Source: Eubacteriales Family XIII. Incertae Sedis bacterium
Lineage (GTDB): Bacteria > Bacillota > Clostridia > Peptostreptococcales > Anaerovoracaceae
Direction: 5' to 3'
Length of the DNA: 34,606 bases
Assembly (NCBI GenBank): GCA_031260885.1
Contig: JAISKP010000198.1
Location: forward strand, 1-34,606
A model generated the notes under the pieces. It ran no database searches and was not told where the DNA came from. It saw only the letters and a program-made list of their open reading frames with translations. Shown here one piece after another: positions 18,901 through 27,873 of this stretch. Numbering within the stretch: the stretch's first letter is position 1; each line of letters opens with the position of its first letter. Position numbers and translations under genes: made by a program.

Positions 18901-19148
18901 GCCACCTCAGGTCGTTCGCGCAATGCCGCGATGTCCGCATCGGTCACGCCGAAATCGGAAAGAATCCGAAAGTCCGCAAGCTGCGTTCCGACATAATAGT
19001 CATCCGCCGTAAGTTTCATGCTCGGTGCAACAGAGCGCAGCCCCGTATAAAAAGAGGCACCCAGAATGATAATCAGAAGCACCGCGATGAATCTTCCCGG
19101 TGCAGAAGTGATTTCTCTCCTTATGTTTTTAAAGAGCGTCTTATGCAT
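15984..19148 (-). CDS. FtsX-like ABC transporter permease with long extracellular coiled coil
   Basis: Two FtsX-like blocks (ERELATLKVLGFYR, EQRLQIGTLKALGYRKGTIM), WFVFSRDDNPGYSGF, long K/E/A/Q-rich heptads. Confidence 0.9.
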   Translation of the reverse strand: MHKTLFKNIRREITSAPGRFIAVLLIIILGASFYTGLRSVAPSMKLTADDYYVGTQLADFRILSDFGVTDADIAALRERPEVAQVMPLYTADVLAKSKDGIFVYVVRSIPATVSDETSDYLSRLTLTEGRMPENAWECLADSASESEIGDRITITDENEADTLDLFGETTFTVVGIAYAPSFISIERGNTTIGNGKIDYFLYLPEASFDSEYYIEADILLKTARDMSAFSDTYKDIIAAEEDVFEAFGIERAEFRYADIREDAEKELAEGQKEYDDAKAEADEKLADALKEIEEGQADLDAGYREYREKEKEIADAGLQVANGKYAVEFQREQLTAAVLETAAARAQVEAKRAELAAGHAQLDALITAGADPALIAALQAQLAAGDAQLAAADLQTSAAEAQLRAADAQLSAGEGQVLGAEQALADGKIQLADGKKKLDDAEKELVDGRAEYEDAKAEAEKELEEARIELEDGRKELEELEKPEWFVFSRDDNPGYSGFESDAARINGLSMTITSFLFLVAALVCLTTMTRMVEEQRLQIGTLKALGYRKGTIMFKFIFYALLIGVLGGVIGVILGLVVFPRVIWNAYAMLYTMDDMQLAIALVPCLIGALGGLVATMTATLVACGSDLRLAAAELMRPKAPKAGKRVLLERVSIIWKHLRFSHKVTIRNLFRNKRRFVTTIFGVAGCCALLLTGLGIRDSIGSMVELQYGELNHALIDVYLDGAGSRNDDTEINEVLGAHGQYAYVYIADASASKGRKNNNGMQTYLYVPENPDMLKDFIDLRERVGKKEIAFPPVLPAEVRSAAGADLPGVVITEKLAKQLDAKPGDEIEFAAITSREMKAIVTGVTENYIYNYIYLTPESYTSMFGAEPEYTTAILIPDKAEDADLLAALTDIIKTENVKSATSTVQIKDLLNDIVRSLNAIVWVIIGVAGGLAMVVLYNLTNINIIERERELATLKVLGFYRTEVSAYVNRESMVLTVIGIICGLLCGILLHRYVMDSVEVSEFMFGRLIKPVSFLYATLFTLFCGIAINISMHPKILKIDPVGALKSAE
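17770..17789. repeat. 20-nt direct repeat TCCGCTTCCGCCTTTGCATC, copy 1 (copy 2 at 18304-18323)
   Basis: Exact 20-mer repeated 534 nt apart inside the coiled-coil coding region. Confidence 0.75.
18304..18323. repeat. 20-nt direct repeat TCCGCTTCCGCCTTTGCATC, copy 2
   Basis: See copy 1. Confidence 0.75.
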
Positions 19149-19224
19149 ACCGATTTACCTGAGGAGGGGCAGGGAACACAGGGTGTTTTTCAAAAGCGCT
19201 GCGCTCCCGCACTTCCGGCGCTTA

Positions 19225-19929
19225 CTACCAACTGATCTGATCTACGGATTTCGGGTGTTCGTTCATCTTGGTTTCCGCGATCTGACCACTTTTTACATGA
19301 ATGACACGCTCCGCCATCTCCGTGATCGCCGTATTGTGCGTGATCAGAATGACAGTCATGCCTGAATTTTTACACGTACGCTGGAGCAGATCGAGGATCT
19401 GACGACCCGTGTTTTCATCGAGCGCCCCCGTCGGTTCGTCACAGAGCAGCAACTTCGGATTTTTTGCGAGCGCACGCGCGATCGATACGCGCTGCTGTTC
19501 ACCGCCGGAAAGCTGTGCGGGGAAATTTGTCATTCGGTGCGAAAGCTCTACCGCATTCAGCGTTGCCGTCGGATCCAGCGGATCTTTGCAGATCTCCGAC
19601 GCCAACTCCACATTTTCGATTGCGGTGAGATTGCCGATCAGATTGTAGAACTGGAATACGAAACCGACATCGTGACGTCTGTATGTCGTAAGCTGCATTT
19701 CATTCATTTTCGAGAGGTCTTTTCCATCCACGAGAATGCTTCCGGATGTGCATTTGTCGATGCCGCCGAGAATGTTTAAAATGGTGGTCTTCCCGGCACC
19801 CGACGGACCGACGATCACGCAGAATTCACCCTGCGCCACTTCAAAGGATGCCTGCTTCAGCGCATGCGTTTGAATATCCCCGTCTCCGTAAGTTTTGAAG
19901 ACGTCGGTGAATTTAATATAACCGGACAT
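19225..19929 (-). CDS. ABC transporter ATP-binding protein (MacB/LolD-like), partner of the FtsX permease
   Basis: Walker [36 protein letters not shown]. Confidence 0.95.
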   Translation of the reverse strand: MSGYIKFTDVFKTYGDGDIQTHALKQASFEVAQGEFCVIVGPSGAGKTTILNILGGIDKCTSGSILVDGKDLSKMNEMQLTTYRRHDVGFVFQFYNLIGNLTAIENVELASEICKDPLDPTATLNAVELSHRMTNFPAQLSGGEQQRVSIARALAKNPKLLLCDEPTGALDENTGRQILDLLQRTCKNSGMTVILITHNTAITEMAERVIHVKSGQIAETKMNEHPKSVDQISW

Positions 19930-21318
19930 TTATTTGTACCGTTCTGCAAGCCGCCTCGCAACGTATATGCCGCTTGCCGAAGCCTGCGACAGACTATGCG
20001 TCACACCGGACGCATCTCCGAGCGCATAGAGCCCGCGGATCTTGGTTTCGAGGTTCTCATCGACCTCGATCTCGGAATTATAGAACTTCACTTCCACACC
20101 GTAGAGGAGTGTATCTTCATTTGCCGTGCCCGGTGCGATCTTGTCGAGCGCGTAGATCATCTCGATGATGTTGTCGAGCTGACGCTTCGGCATGACCAGA
20201 CTCATATCGCCCGGTGTCGCCTTCAGCGTCGGTATCGTAAAGCACTTCTCCATGCGCTTCGGACTGCTGCGCCGGCCTTTGACGAGATCGCCGAAACGCT
20301 GCATCAGCACACCGCCGCCGAGCATATTGGAGAGCCGTGCGATCGACTCGCCGTACTCGTTGCTGCCGTTGAAAGGCTCCGTGAACTTGTTCGAGACGAG
20401 AAGCGCAAAATTCGTATTCTTCGTATGCAGCGCGGGATCGGCATAGCTGTGACCGTTTACCGTAATGATCCCGTTTGTGTTTTCCGTTACGACCTCGCCG
20501 TAAGGATTCATGCAGAACGTGCGCACAAGGTCGTTGTACTTGTCGGTCTTGTAGACGATCTTACTCTCATAGACTTCGTCGGTGATATGTTTGAAAACCT
20601 CTGCCGGAAGTTCAATGCGCACACCGATGTCCACGCGATTGCTCTTTTGCCGGATGCCGAATTTCCCCGCAACCTCCGAGAGCCATGCAGACCCGGAGCG
20701 CCCGGAAGCGAGCAGCAGATCCGTACATTCAAAGACTTCCTCATCCTTCCCGCTTGCTGCCGCGACCCGGAACCCGTCATCGATCTTCTCAACATCCGTG
20801 ACTGTCGTCCCAAAGTGCATCTCGACATAATCCTTTGTGAAGTCGAAGATCTGCTGAAGGATTTTAATATTTCGGTCTGTACCGAGGTGGCGCACCTTTG
20901 CATCCAGCAGATGAAGGTCGTTTTGCAGCGCAATCGTTTTCAGATCCGAACTTGCGGTACTGTACAGCTTCGCTTCGCTGCCGCCCATGCCGACCAGCAC
21001 GGAGTCCACATATTCCATCAGATCAATCGCTTTTTCCCGACCGACATAGCGATGCAGATCCCCGCCGAATTCAGTCGTAATATTGTATTTTCCATCCGAA
21101 AGGCTGCCTGCACCGCCGTAGCCGTTCATGATATGACACGGATTGCAACGAACGCAGTTCGGCACGAGTCCGGCGGTGATCGGGCATACCCGACCCGCAA
21201 GATTTGTGCCCTTGTCTATCATGAGCACTTTTGCCTTCGTGCCGAGTTTCGTCAGCTCATACGAAGCGAACACACCGGAGGCTCCGGCGCCCACAATGAT
21301 GATATCGTATTTTTTCAT
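19930..21318 (-). CDS. FAD-dependent dehydrogenase (COG2509-like)
   Basis: DIIIVGAGASGVFASYEL; CPITAGLVPNCVRCNPCHIMNGYGGAGSLSDGK; GLYALGDASGVTHSLSQASASG. Confidence 0.85.
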   Translation of the reverse strand: MKKYDIIIVGAGASGVFASYELTKLGTKAKVLMIDKGTNLAGRVCPITAGLVPNCVRCNPCHIMNGYGGAGSLSDGKYNITTEFGGDLHRYVGREKAIDLMEYVDSVLVGMGGSEAKLYSTASSDLKTIALQNDLHLLDAKVRHLGTDRNIKILQQIFDFTKDYVEMHFGTTVTDVEKIDDGFRVAAASGKDEEVFECTDLLLASGRSGSAWLSEVAGKFGIRQKSNRVDIGVRIELPAEVFKHITDEVYESKIVYKTDKYNDLVRTFCMNPYGEVVTENTNGIITVNGHSYADPALHTKNTNFALLVSNKFTEPFNGSNEYGESIARLSNMLGGGVLMQRFGDLVKGRRSSPKRMEKCFTIPTLKATPGDMSLVMPKRQLDNIIEMIYALDKIAPGTANEDTLLYGVEVKFYNSEIEVDENLETKIRGLYALGDASGVTHSLSQASASGIYVARRLAERYK

Positions 21319-21329
21319 GGTACCGAGCT

Positions 21330-21632
21330 TTATTCCTCTTCAAATGCAAGCTGATCGAAGACGGCAACCGCTTTTTCAAATTCTGCGTCATCCTCGATGT
21401 CGATCAATTCAAATTCCTCTTCGTCATCTTCAGATTCCTTGTAACCGTAGATATACACATCATCCGTGTCATCGTCCGGAATCAGCGCAATATACTCTTT
21501 CCCATCGACTTCGAAAATACCCATCACCTCGGTCTCGACCACGGTGCCGTCATCGTACTCCAATGTAACATACATCGTGTCGTCTTCGGTTTCAGGGGTC
21601 TCGCCATTCTTTTTTGTCTTATCCTCAGCCAT
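21330..21632 (-). CDS. DUF1292 domain protein
   Basis: Acidic protein with YVTLEYDDGTVVETEVMGIFEVDGKEYIALIP. Confidence 0.85.
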   Translation of the reverse strand: MAEDKTKKNGETPETEDDTMYVTLEYDDGTVVETEVMGIFEVDGKEYIALIPDDDTDDVYIYGYKESEDDEEEFELIDIEDDAEFEKAVAVFDQLAFEEE

Positions 21633-21707
21633 TTTTCGTCTCCGTTTCTGCTGTTGCACCACATCCGGCGCTACGCACCGCTACTATACAATTGATTATA
21701 TCATAAA

Positions 21708-21733
21708 TTGACCGGAACAGGGGGGCAGGTCAA
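21708..21733. repeat. Small hairpin with G-rich loop just downstream of uvrC (TTGACC-GGAACAGGGGGGCA-GGTCAA)
   Basis: 6-bp inverted repeat; shares ACAGGGGGG(G)CAGG with the uvrC-internal element at 22399-22412. Confidence 0.4.
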
Positions 21734-21741
21734 ATGGACGC

Positions 21742-23652
21742 TTAATTCGGGGAATTCTCAAAAAATGTTCTGACGCTGTGCGCCGCCGCGGCATTCATGC
21801 CCGGTGTCTGTGAGAGCTCTTCCTCTGTGGCTGTACGAATCGCGTCAATGCTGCCAAACCGCAGCAAAAGCGCATTGCGCCGCTTTGCGCCGATCCCGGA
21901 AATCTCGTCAAGCTCGGAACGAATGGCTGCCGATGACCTGACACCACGGTGATATTCGATTGCAAACCGATGCACTTCCTCTTGGATCTGACCGATCAGA
22001 TGAAAGAGCGCCGGAGACTCCTTTAAGTCGATCTCCGCATCCGCCACGATCAGTCCGCGCGTGCGGTGACGGTCGTCCTTTACCATGCCCGCGACCGCAA
22101 GCGGCACGCCGAGTGCACCGATGACCTGCAACGCGGCATGGACATGTCCTGTTCCGCCGTCGATCAAAATCAGATCCGGCATCTTTTCAAAGCCTTTATC
22201 CTTTGCAAGCCCGTGCCTGAGCCGCCGATACAGAACCTCCTGCATCGCCGCATAGTCGTCCCCTTTCGCGTCCGAGCGGATGCGAAACTTGCGGTAATCC
22301 GCCTTAACAGGTTTCGCAAGCTCAAACACCACCATCGCGCCGACGCTGTCCGTCCCGCCGGTGTTCGAGATGTCGTATGCTTCAAGGCGCAGCGGGCGAC
22401 AGGGGGGGCAGGGGGACAATTCAGGCGTTTTTGCATCAAGGGCGTATGAACCGTCCCCTTCTGTCTCCCGTGCTGCGGTGATCACGGCGTTCAATTCCGT
22501 TTCGAGTGCCTGTTCTTTTTCCCTGCTTGACTGGATACGGTCTTCCATATGGCGGGAAGATTCGCTGACGTCACCCTGTGCGAGCTTCAGCAATTCCCGT
22601 TTTTTACCGCGCTCCGGTACGAAAATTCTCACAACACTGCCACGAATATCTGAAAGCATTGCGGTGATCAAAGCCTCGTCCGGAATTGCCGCTTCCACTA
22701 AGATTTCTCCCGGGACAATCGTTTGATTCACATAATACTGGGATAAGAACGCAGACACAATCTCTTCTTTTGTGCTGTCCTGCGTGGCGTCGAGATGGTG
22801 GATTTCCCGTCCGACAAGTCTGCCGTCACGAACAAAGAACACCGTGATCTGCGCCATGCCATTTTCATTCGGCGCGGTGGCAAGGACGATGTCCATATTG
22901 CCGGACGAAAGCAGTTCAACACGCTGCTTCTCCGTAACCGCCTTTGCAGCCAGTATATAGTCCCGCCATTTTGCAGCGGTTTCAAAGTCAAGAAGATCCG
23001 AAGCTTCCTTCATCCGGCGTTTCAGGTAATCGATGACGTCGCTGTTTCGACCTTTCAGAAAGGAGATGACCGCCTCGATATCCGAAAGATAGGCATCGCG
23101 GTCGGGTTCGCCCGTGCAGACGATGCGGCACTTGCCGATATGCCCGTTCAGACAGGGTCTGTGCCCCGGCGGAAATTCCGTCATACTGCAGCGTTTGAGT
23201 CGATAGATGTCACCAAGAAGACCGACGATTCGGTTCACGGCACCCACATCCGCGTAGGGACCAAAATACTTGCTGCCGTCATTTTTCAAAACACGGGTCT
23301 TCAAAATACGAGGAAACGGTTCTTTCAGTGTTATTTTTATATACGGATACGTCTTATCGTCCCGGAGCATCACGTTGTAGCGTGGCATGTGTCGCTTGAT
23401 CAACGTATTTTCGAGCAACAACGCTTCCATCTCCGTCTTCGTGACAATGTACTCGAATTCCGCAATGTGCGATGCAAGTGCAGCCGTTTTCACATCGACG
23501 TTGCGTCCCGGACGAAAATACTGCCGCACACGTTTCTTCAGCGAAACGGCTTTCCCGACATAGATGATCTCGCCGTATTTATCTTTATGGAGATAGACAC
23601 CCGGCTTGTCTGGAATTGTCTTCAGATTTTCTTCAATGTCAAACATACGCAC
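21742..23652 (-). CDS. uvrC: Excinuclease ABC subunit C
   Basis: GIY-YIG: PGVYLHKDKYGEIIYVGKAVSLKKRVRQYF; LRLEAYDISNTGGTDSVGAMVVF; GIGAKRRNALLLRFGS HhH. Confidence 0.97.
   Translation of the reverse strand: MRMFDIEENLKTIPDKPGVYLHKDKYGEIIYVGKAVSLKKRVRQYFRPGRNVDVKTAALASHIAEFEYIVTKTEMEALLLENTLIKRHMPRYNVMLRDDKTYPYIKITLKEPFPRILKTRVLKNDGSKYFGPYADVGAVNRIVGLLGDIYRLKRCSMTEFPPGHRPCLNGHIGKCRIVCTGEPDRDAYLSDIEAVISFLKGRNSDVIDYLKRRMKEASDLLDFETAAKWRDYILAAKAVTEKQRVELLSSGNMDIVLATAPNENGMAQITVFFVRDGRLVGREIHHLDATQDSTKEEIVSAFLSQYYVNQTIVPGEILVEAAIPDEALITAMLSDIRGSVVRIFVPERGKKRELLKLAQGDVSESSRHMEDRIQSSREKEQALETELNAVITAARETEGDGSYALDAKTPELSPCPPCRPLRLEAYDISNTGGTDSVGAMVVFELAKPVKADYRKFRIRSDAKGDDYAAMQEVLYRRLRHGLAKDKGFEKMPDLILIDGGTGHVHAALQVIGALGVPLAVAGMVKDDRHRTRGLIVADAEIDLKESPALFHLIGQIQEEVHRFAIEYHRGVRSSAAIRSELDEISGIGAKRRNALLLRFGSIDAIRTATEEELSQTPGMNAAAAHSVRTFFENSPN
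22394..22458. repeat. REP-like inverted repeat with adjacent G-runs inside the uvrC coding sequence
   Basis: Arms GGGGACAATTCA (22412-22423) and TGAACCGTCCCC (22447-22458), 12 pairs on the minus-strand RNA including two G-U; G-runs at 22394-22415. Confidence 0.6.
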
Positions 23653-23667
23653 GAAATCCCTAAGAAA

Positions 23668-25125
23668 TCACTGACTGTACCACGCGGCGAAGAGCATATC
23701 GGTCAGTTCACCGCGCAAAGGGTCATTCCAGTTATTGTTGATCAGGTATGCTGCAACACCGCTTCCTGAAAAAATGATCGATTCGTATTCTGCCGACAGT
23801 ACCGCATTTTCCGAAAGATCGTACGGCAGAATTTTACCTGCACTGAAGTAATCCCGTGCCGCACTTTCCAGCGGATTGTCAAACCTCCTCGCAGCGTCCG
23901 AAAACCATTCCAAAAAATCCTCGGCTGCCGATCGGTCTGCCGCCCCGGTCTCTTTGTTCAGACAAAAGGAATGCGTGACGGAAAGCGGAATGGCGCTGTT
24001 CGCTCGAACGGTGCTGCCCGGCGGATTTTCAGGAAGACCATATTCTCGGTAGGGAAACTTCTGCGGAAACAGGATCATATTTTCCGCCATTTCCGCATTT
24101 TCATTTCTCAGAACCTCATAATCGGAGACGTTCACTGCAGTAAAGACCGCATGTCCGCGTGTAAAGATTTCGAGCGCATCCTCCCGGCTGTACGCGGTGT
24201 CTGTAATAAAATCCTTGCCGCGAACCCCCGCGGCGTATTTGCCGGCGATGCTGCAGGTGAGCAGATCGATAACATCGACGTAAGCGGTGAGTCCGGGCGT
24301 TATGACTTCGATCGCCTGCGGTGTTGTGAGCGTACGCGCTTCTTCCCAGGCATCGAGGTCGGAAGTACAGAGCGTGCGCGCAAGCAGCTCATGTCCGTAA
24401 TAGGAAGCATCGCCGCCGGCAACAGCGTACACGCCGTTTAACGCTGCCGCAACCGTTCCTTTTTCCGACGGCAAATCGTAGACGACTCCGCCCAGTGTAA
24501 AGGTTGTCGGAATCGAAACAACCGCAGCCGGCGAAGCAACCGGCGTTTCCGGAATCGGAATATCCCGAATCCATGCGTTCATCACAATGACAAAGCGCTT
24601 CCATTCTTCCCAATCCGCCTCCCGGATATCCCGGATGAGCGCATCCGCATAATCCAAGCCGGCGATCTCTTCAAAAAGTCTTTTGTCCGCAGCAAACCCA
24701 CGTCCTTCGAACAGATACGGCTGGCTTCTATGATTTTCCGCACCGGGATACACGCCGATATATTGATCAATATCATCGGTGTTTTCAGCACCGCTATCTT
24801 CCTTCAGAACAAAGGCCGCGGGCGGGTTGGACGAATCCAACATCCGAAGCAGGGTAAGTTCATCGTCATCCTCTTCCTCCGTGAAAATCGGATTGACCAG
24901 AATCCCGTTTTCGGCGGCGTACCGATCGATCAGCGCGCTGATTTTTACAGGATCGTCCGCCGAACCGAAAAAAACACTGAAGTCATACGACAACAGATCC
25001 GCCCCGTCATCTTCCGGCTCATTGACGATCAATGCGCACCCCGAAAAGGAGGCAAACAAGAGCACAAGACAGACCAGTGACGCTGTGACCGGCCGAAAGT
25101 TTTTCTTATAAATCATATCCACCAT
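23668..25125 (-). CDS. Extracellular solute-binding-like lipoprotein
   Basis: Signal peptide VTASLVCLVLLFASFSGC; overall resembles sugar ABC solute-binding proteins. Confidence 0.6.
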   Translation of the reverse strand: MVDMIYKKNFRPVTASLVCLVLLFASFSGCALIVNEPEDDGADLLSYDFSVFFGSADDPVKISALIDRYAAENGILVNPIFTEEEDDDELTLLRMLDSSNPPAAFVLKEDSGAENTDDIDQYIGVYPGAENHRSQPYLFEGRGFAADKRLFEEIAGLDYADALIRDIREADWEEWKRFVIVMNAWIRDIPIPETPVASPAAVVSIPTTFTLGGVVYDLPSEKGTVAAALNGVYAVAGGDASYYGHELLARTLCTSDLDAWEEARTLTTPQAIEVITPGLTAYVDVIDLLTCSIAGKYAAGVRGKDFITDTAYSREDALEIFTRGHAVFTAVNVSDYEVLRNENAEMAENMILFPQKFPYREYGLPENPPGSTVRANSAIPLSVTHSFCLNKETGAADRSAAEDFLEWFSDAARRFDNPLESAARDYFSAGKILPYDLSENAVLSAEYESIIFSGSGVAAYLINNNWNDPLRGELTDMLFAAWYSQ

Positions 25126-25148
25126 TATTTCAACTATAGTTCCGTCTG

Positions 25149-26561
25149 TTATTTTAAATTTTTGATTCGCCGAACTTCTTTCGTCGTGCTGTCGCCACGA
25201 TAATATTTCTTTTTCCATCTGTTCCGCTTGCGGATTTCCGTTCGGATGACCGCAACAAGGATCCAGATCACCACAAGCGCGACGATTGACAGCACGATGA
25301 TTCCAATCGCAGTTCCCGTCACTTTGATAACTTTTAGACGGTCTTTTTTCAGCACTTCGCCGCCTGCGATCAGCTGTGATTCGCCCAGTTTTGCCCCATT
25401 TCGGTATACGAAGACCCTTCCGACTTCGCTTCCGGCGGTCACCGGGGCTTCAATCAACTCCTTCATTTCCGTTTTCACTTCCAGATCGTTCTTCGTGAGA
25501 CCCATGGGAACGATCGCTGATACGGACGATTTGATCACAGCATTCACGGTTTCCGCCACGCCGTTTTTCACTTCGATTTTCCCGACCACATCGCCTGCCC
25601 GAATAATTTCCATGACTTTATAATTGTGAAAACCGTATTCAAACATTTCAATGCAGTCCATAAACGGTCCGGCTTCGTCGACTGCACCGTACACGACTGC
25701 AATCAATTTAAGACCGTCCTTCTCCGCTGTTGCAACCAGACAGTTGCCTGCCTGCGGCGTCCTCCCCGTCTTGAGTCCGGTTGCCTCCGGAAAATAGATC
25801 GGATGAAGCTGACCATAGATGCTGACAACCCCGCCGTCGTTCACGAGCAGCCGATTCCCATTGTGGATTGCGCGTTCTGCCTGAAGATTTGTCGGCGGCA
25901 CCACATAGTCGATCGTCTGCGCATATCGGCGCACATTATCGTTTTTCATCGCCTCTGCAGCGATCAGCGCCATATCATAGGGCGTCGTGTAGCCTTCCTC
26001 GGAATGCAGTCCGTTTGGATTCACGAAATGCGTATTGACCGCACCGATCTTTTCCGCGCGCTCGTTCATAAGGGCGGCAAAGGTGCCCACGTCCCCGGAT
26101 ACAGCCTTCGCGACCGCGACCGCCGCGTCATTTGCCGAAGCGAGCATCATCGCATACAGCAGGGAATCCACGGACACTTCTTCTCCCTCCCGGAAGTAAA
26201 AGCCACCGCGTTCTACACCCGCCGCTTCCGCATCGATGATGAGTTTCGCTGTCAGATCGAGGGTGTCAGCGGCAATCAACGTCGTCATAATTTTTGCGGT
26301 ACTGGCCGGGAAGGATCTGCCATCCTTATCTTTTTCATACAAAAGTTTCCCCGTGTCCGCTTCAATGAGTACGGCACGCGGTGCGATAATATTTGGCTGA
26401 CCGCTATAATCGGGACCCGCCGTTCCATCGGCCTCAGATGCATAGACCTGAAAAGCATCGTCTTGGGAAGCCGATAACGGGATCGTCGGCACGATCAAAC
26501 AAAAGATGATCATCACCGAAGTTGCGAACAGAATCCTTTTCATGACTTTGTTGCTATTCAT
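25149..26561 (-). CDS. D-alanyl-D-alanine carboxypeptidase (PBP5/DacF family)
   Basis: SxxK motif FPASTAKIMT, SAN motif MLASANDAAVAVA, TGRTPQAG; C-terminal TM helix. Confidence 0.93.
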   Translation of the reverse strand: MNSNKVMKRILFATSVMIIFCLIVPTIPLSASQDDAFQVYASEADGTAGPDYSGQPNIIAPRAVLIEADTGKLLYEKDKDGRSFPASTAKIMTTLIAADTLDLTAKLIIDAEAAGVERGGFYFREGEEVSVDSLLYAMMLASANDAAVAVAKAVSGDVGTFAALMNERAEKIGAVNTHFVNPNGLHSEEGYTTPYDMALIAAEAMKNDNVRRYAQTIDYVVPPTNLQAERAIHNGNRLLVNDGGVVSIYGQLHPIYFPEATGLKTGRTPQAGNCLVATAEKDGLKLIAVVYGAVDEAGPFMDCIEMFEYGFHNYKVMEIIRAGDVVGKIEVKNGVAETVNAVIKSSVSAIVPMGLTKNDLEVKTEMKELIEAPVTAGSEVGRVFVYRNGAKLGESQLIAGGEVLKKDRLKVIKVTGTAIGIIVLSIVALVVIWILVAVIRTEIRKRNRWKKKYYRGDSTTKEVRRIKNLK

Positions 26562-26595
26562 CCGCTGCTCCATTTCGCCACGACCCTTTCGGGTA

Positions 26596-27873
26596 TTATT
26601 TCGCGAAAAAATATTCCGCGAGCTGTTTTCCTGATTCGAATTTCCTGCCGGTTTCCCCCGCACGCTCCGAAAATGCATTCTCTTCTCTATAGGATTCTTT
26701 CCTGCTGTCATAGATGACAAACGGAACCGGTTCGCTTGTATGTGTCCGAAGGGCGACCGGCGTCCGGTGATCCGGCACGATGAGCACGCGAAAATCATCG
26801 GCGCTCCCGTTCAGATAAGCTAAGATGGGTGCCATGATCTCATTGTCGATTCGTTCGATCGCCAGCAGTTTCTGATCTGCATTTCCCTGATGTGAACACT
26901 CGTCGGGGGCTTCTACATGCAGATAGACAAAATCTTTGCCGGATCGGAACGCTTCTATGGCCGCGGCAGCTTTCCCGGCGTAATTCGTATCGAACGTCCC
27001 GGTTGCACCCTCGATGCTGACTGCGGACAGCCCGGCGCAGATGCCGATGCCCTTGATCAGGTCGACCGCGGAAATCACGCTGCCTTCAATGCCGAACTTA
27101 TCCCGGAATGAAGCGATTGCAGGTTTCTTGCCGTGTCCCCATACCCAGATCGAATCGGCGGTATTCAGCCCCCGCGCTTTTCGGTCAAGGTTCACGGGGT
27201 GATCCTTTAAGAGCGTATAACTTTTTTCCATGAACGCATTTAAAAATTCGCTCCCAATCCCCTTCGGCAGATAAGCGCCTATTTTTTTACCGAGGATATC
27301 ATGCGGCGCGGTCAAATCATATCCATCCGATTCTCCGTTCACATCGCCGATGCCGGACGGTGTCCTCGATCCATCCTGCACGATCAGCGCATGGCGGTAA
27401 CTGAGTCCAGGCCAAAACCGGACGCGCCCTTCATTTTGCGGGTTGCCCGATCCGAGGTTTTCATCAAGGTACCGAATCAAGACGGCGGCTTCTTCGGTTG
27501 TGATGTCGCCGGCGGCATGATCTGTAATCACGCGTTCTTCATATGGTACATCCCGATCATCTTCTGCATACAGCGTAACCAGATTTGTGCGAAAAGCAAC
27601 GTCGCGATCCGACATTTCGATCCCCATGCTCACGGCTTCAAGCGGCGCCCTTCCAGTCAGATCGCTGACCGGATCATAGCCCATGACAGCCAGATTTGCC
27701 GCATCGCTTCCCGGTGCAACACCGTCCGGAATCGTCCGCACCAAACCGACTTCACCGCGTTTCGCAAGCCCGTCCATGCTCGGTATGTGCGCAGCAGCAA
27801 GCGGTGTAAGACCTTCCGCGTAAGAACCGGGGTCATCCGCTGATCCATCGGGGACTAAAATGAAATACTTCAT
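26596..27873 (-). CDS. apgM: Archaeal-type cofactor-independent phosphoglycerate mutase (ApgM family) or proposed homoserine kinase subfamily
   Basis: FILVPDGSADDPG, GVAPGSDAANLAVMGYDP, VEAPDECSHQGN, VPDHRTPVALRTH. Confidence 0.85.
   Translation of the reverse strand: MKYFILVPDGSADDPGSYAEGLTPLAAAHIPSMDGLAKRGEVGLVRTIPDGVAPGSDAANLAVMGYDPVSDLTGRAPLEAVSMGIEMSDRDVAFRTNLVTLYAEDDRDVPYEERVITDHAAGDITTEEAAVLIRYLDENLGSGNPQNEGRVRFWPGLSYRHALIVQDGSRTPSGIGDVNGESDGYDLTAPHDILGKKIGAYLPKGIGSEFLNAFMEKSYTLLKDHPVNLDRKARGLNTADSIWVWGHGKKPAIASFRDKFGIEGSVISAVDLIKGIGICAGLSAVSIEGATGTFDTNYAGKAAAAIEAFRSGKDFVYLHVEAPDECSHQGNADQKLLAIERIDNEIMAPILAYLNGSADDFRVLIVPDHRTPVALRTHTSEPVPFVIYDSRKESYREENAFSERAGETGRKFESGKQLAEYFFAK

Noticed and set aside
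19864-21354. 496-aa plus-strand ORF antisense to the FAD-dependent dehydrogenase
   Set aside because: The opposite strand has clear family motifs and start/stop context; the long antisense frame is best explained by codon composition.
22795-23769. 324-aa plus-strand ORF antisense to uvrC
   Set aside because: uvrC is unambiguous on the minus strand; no SD or domain on the plus strand.
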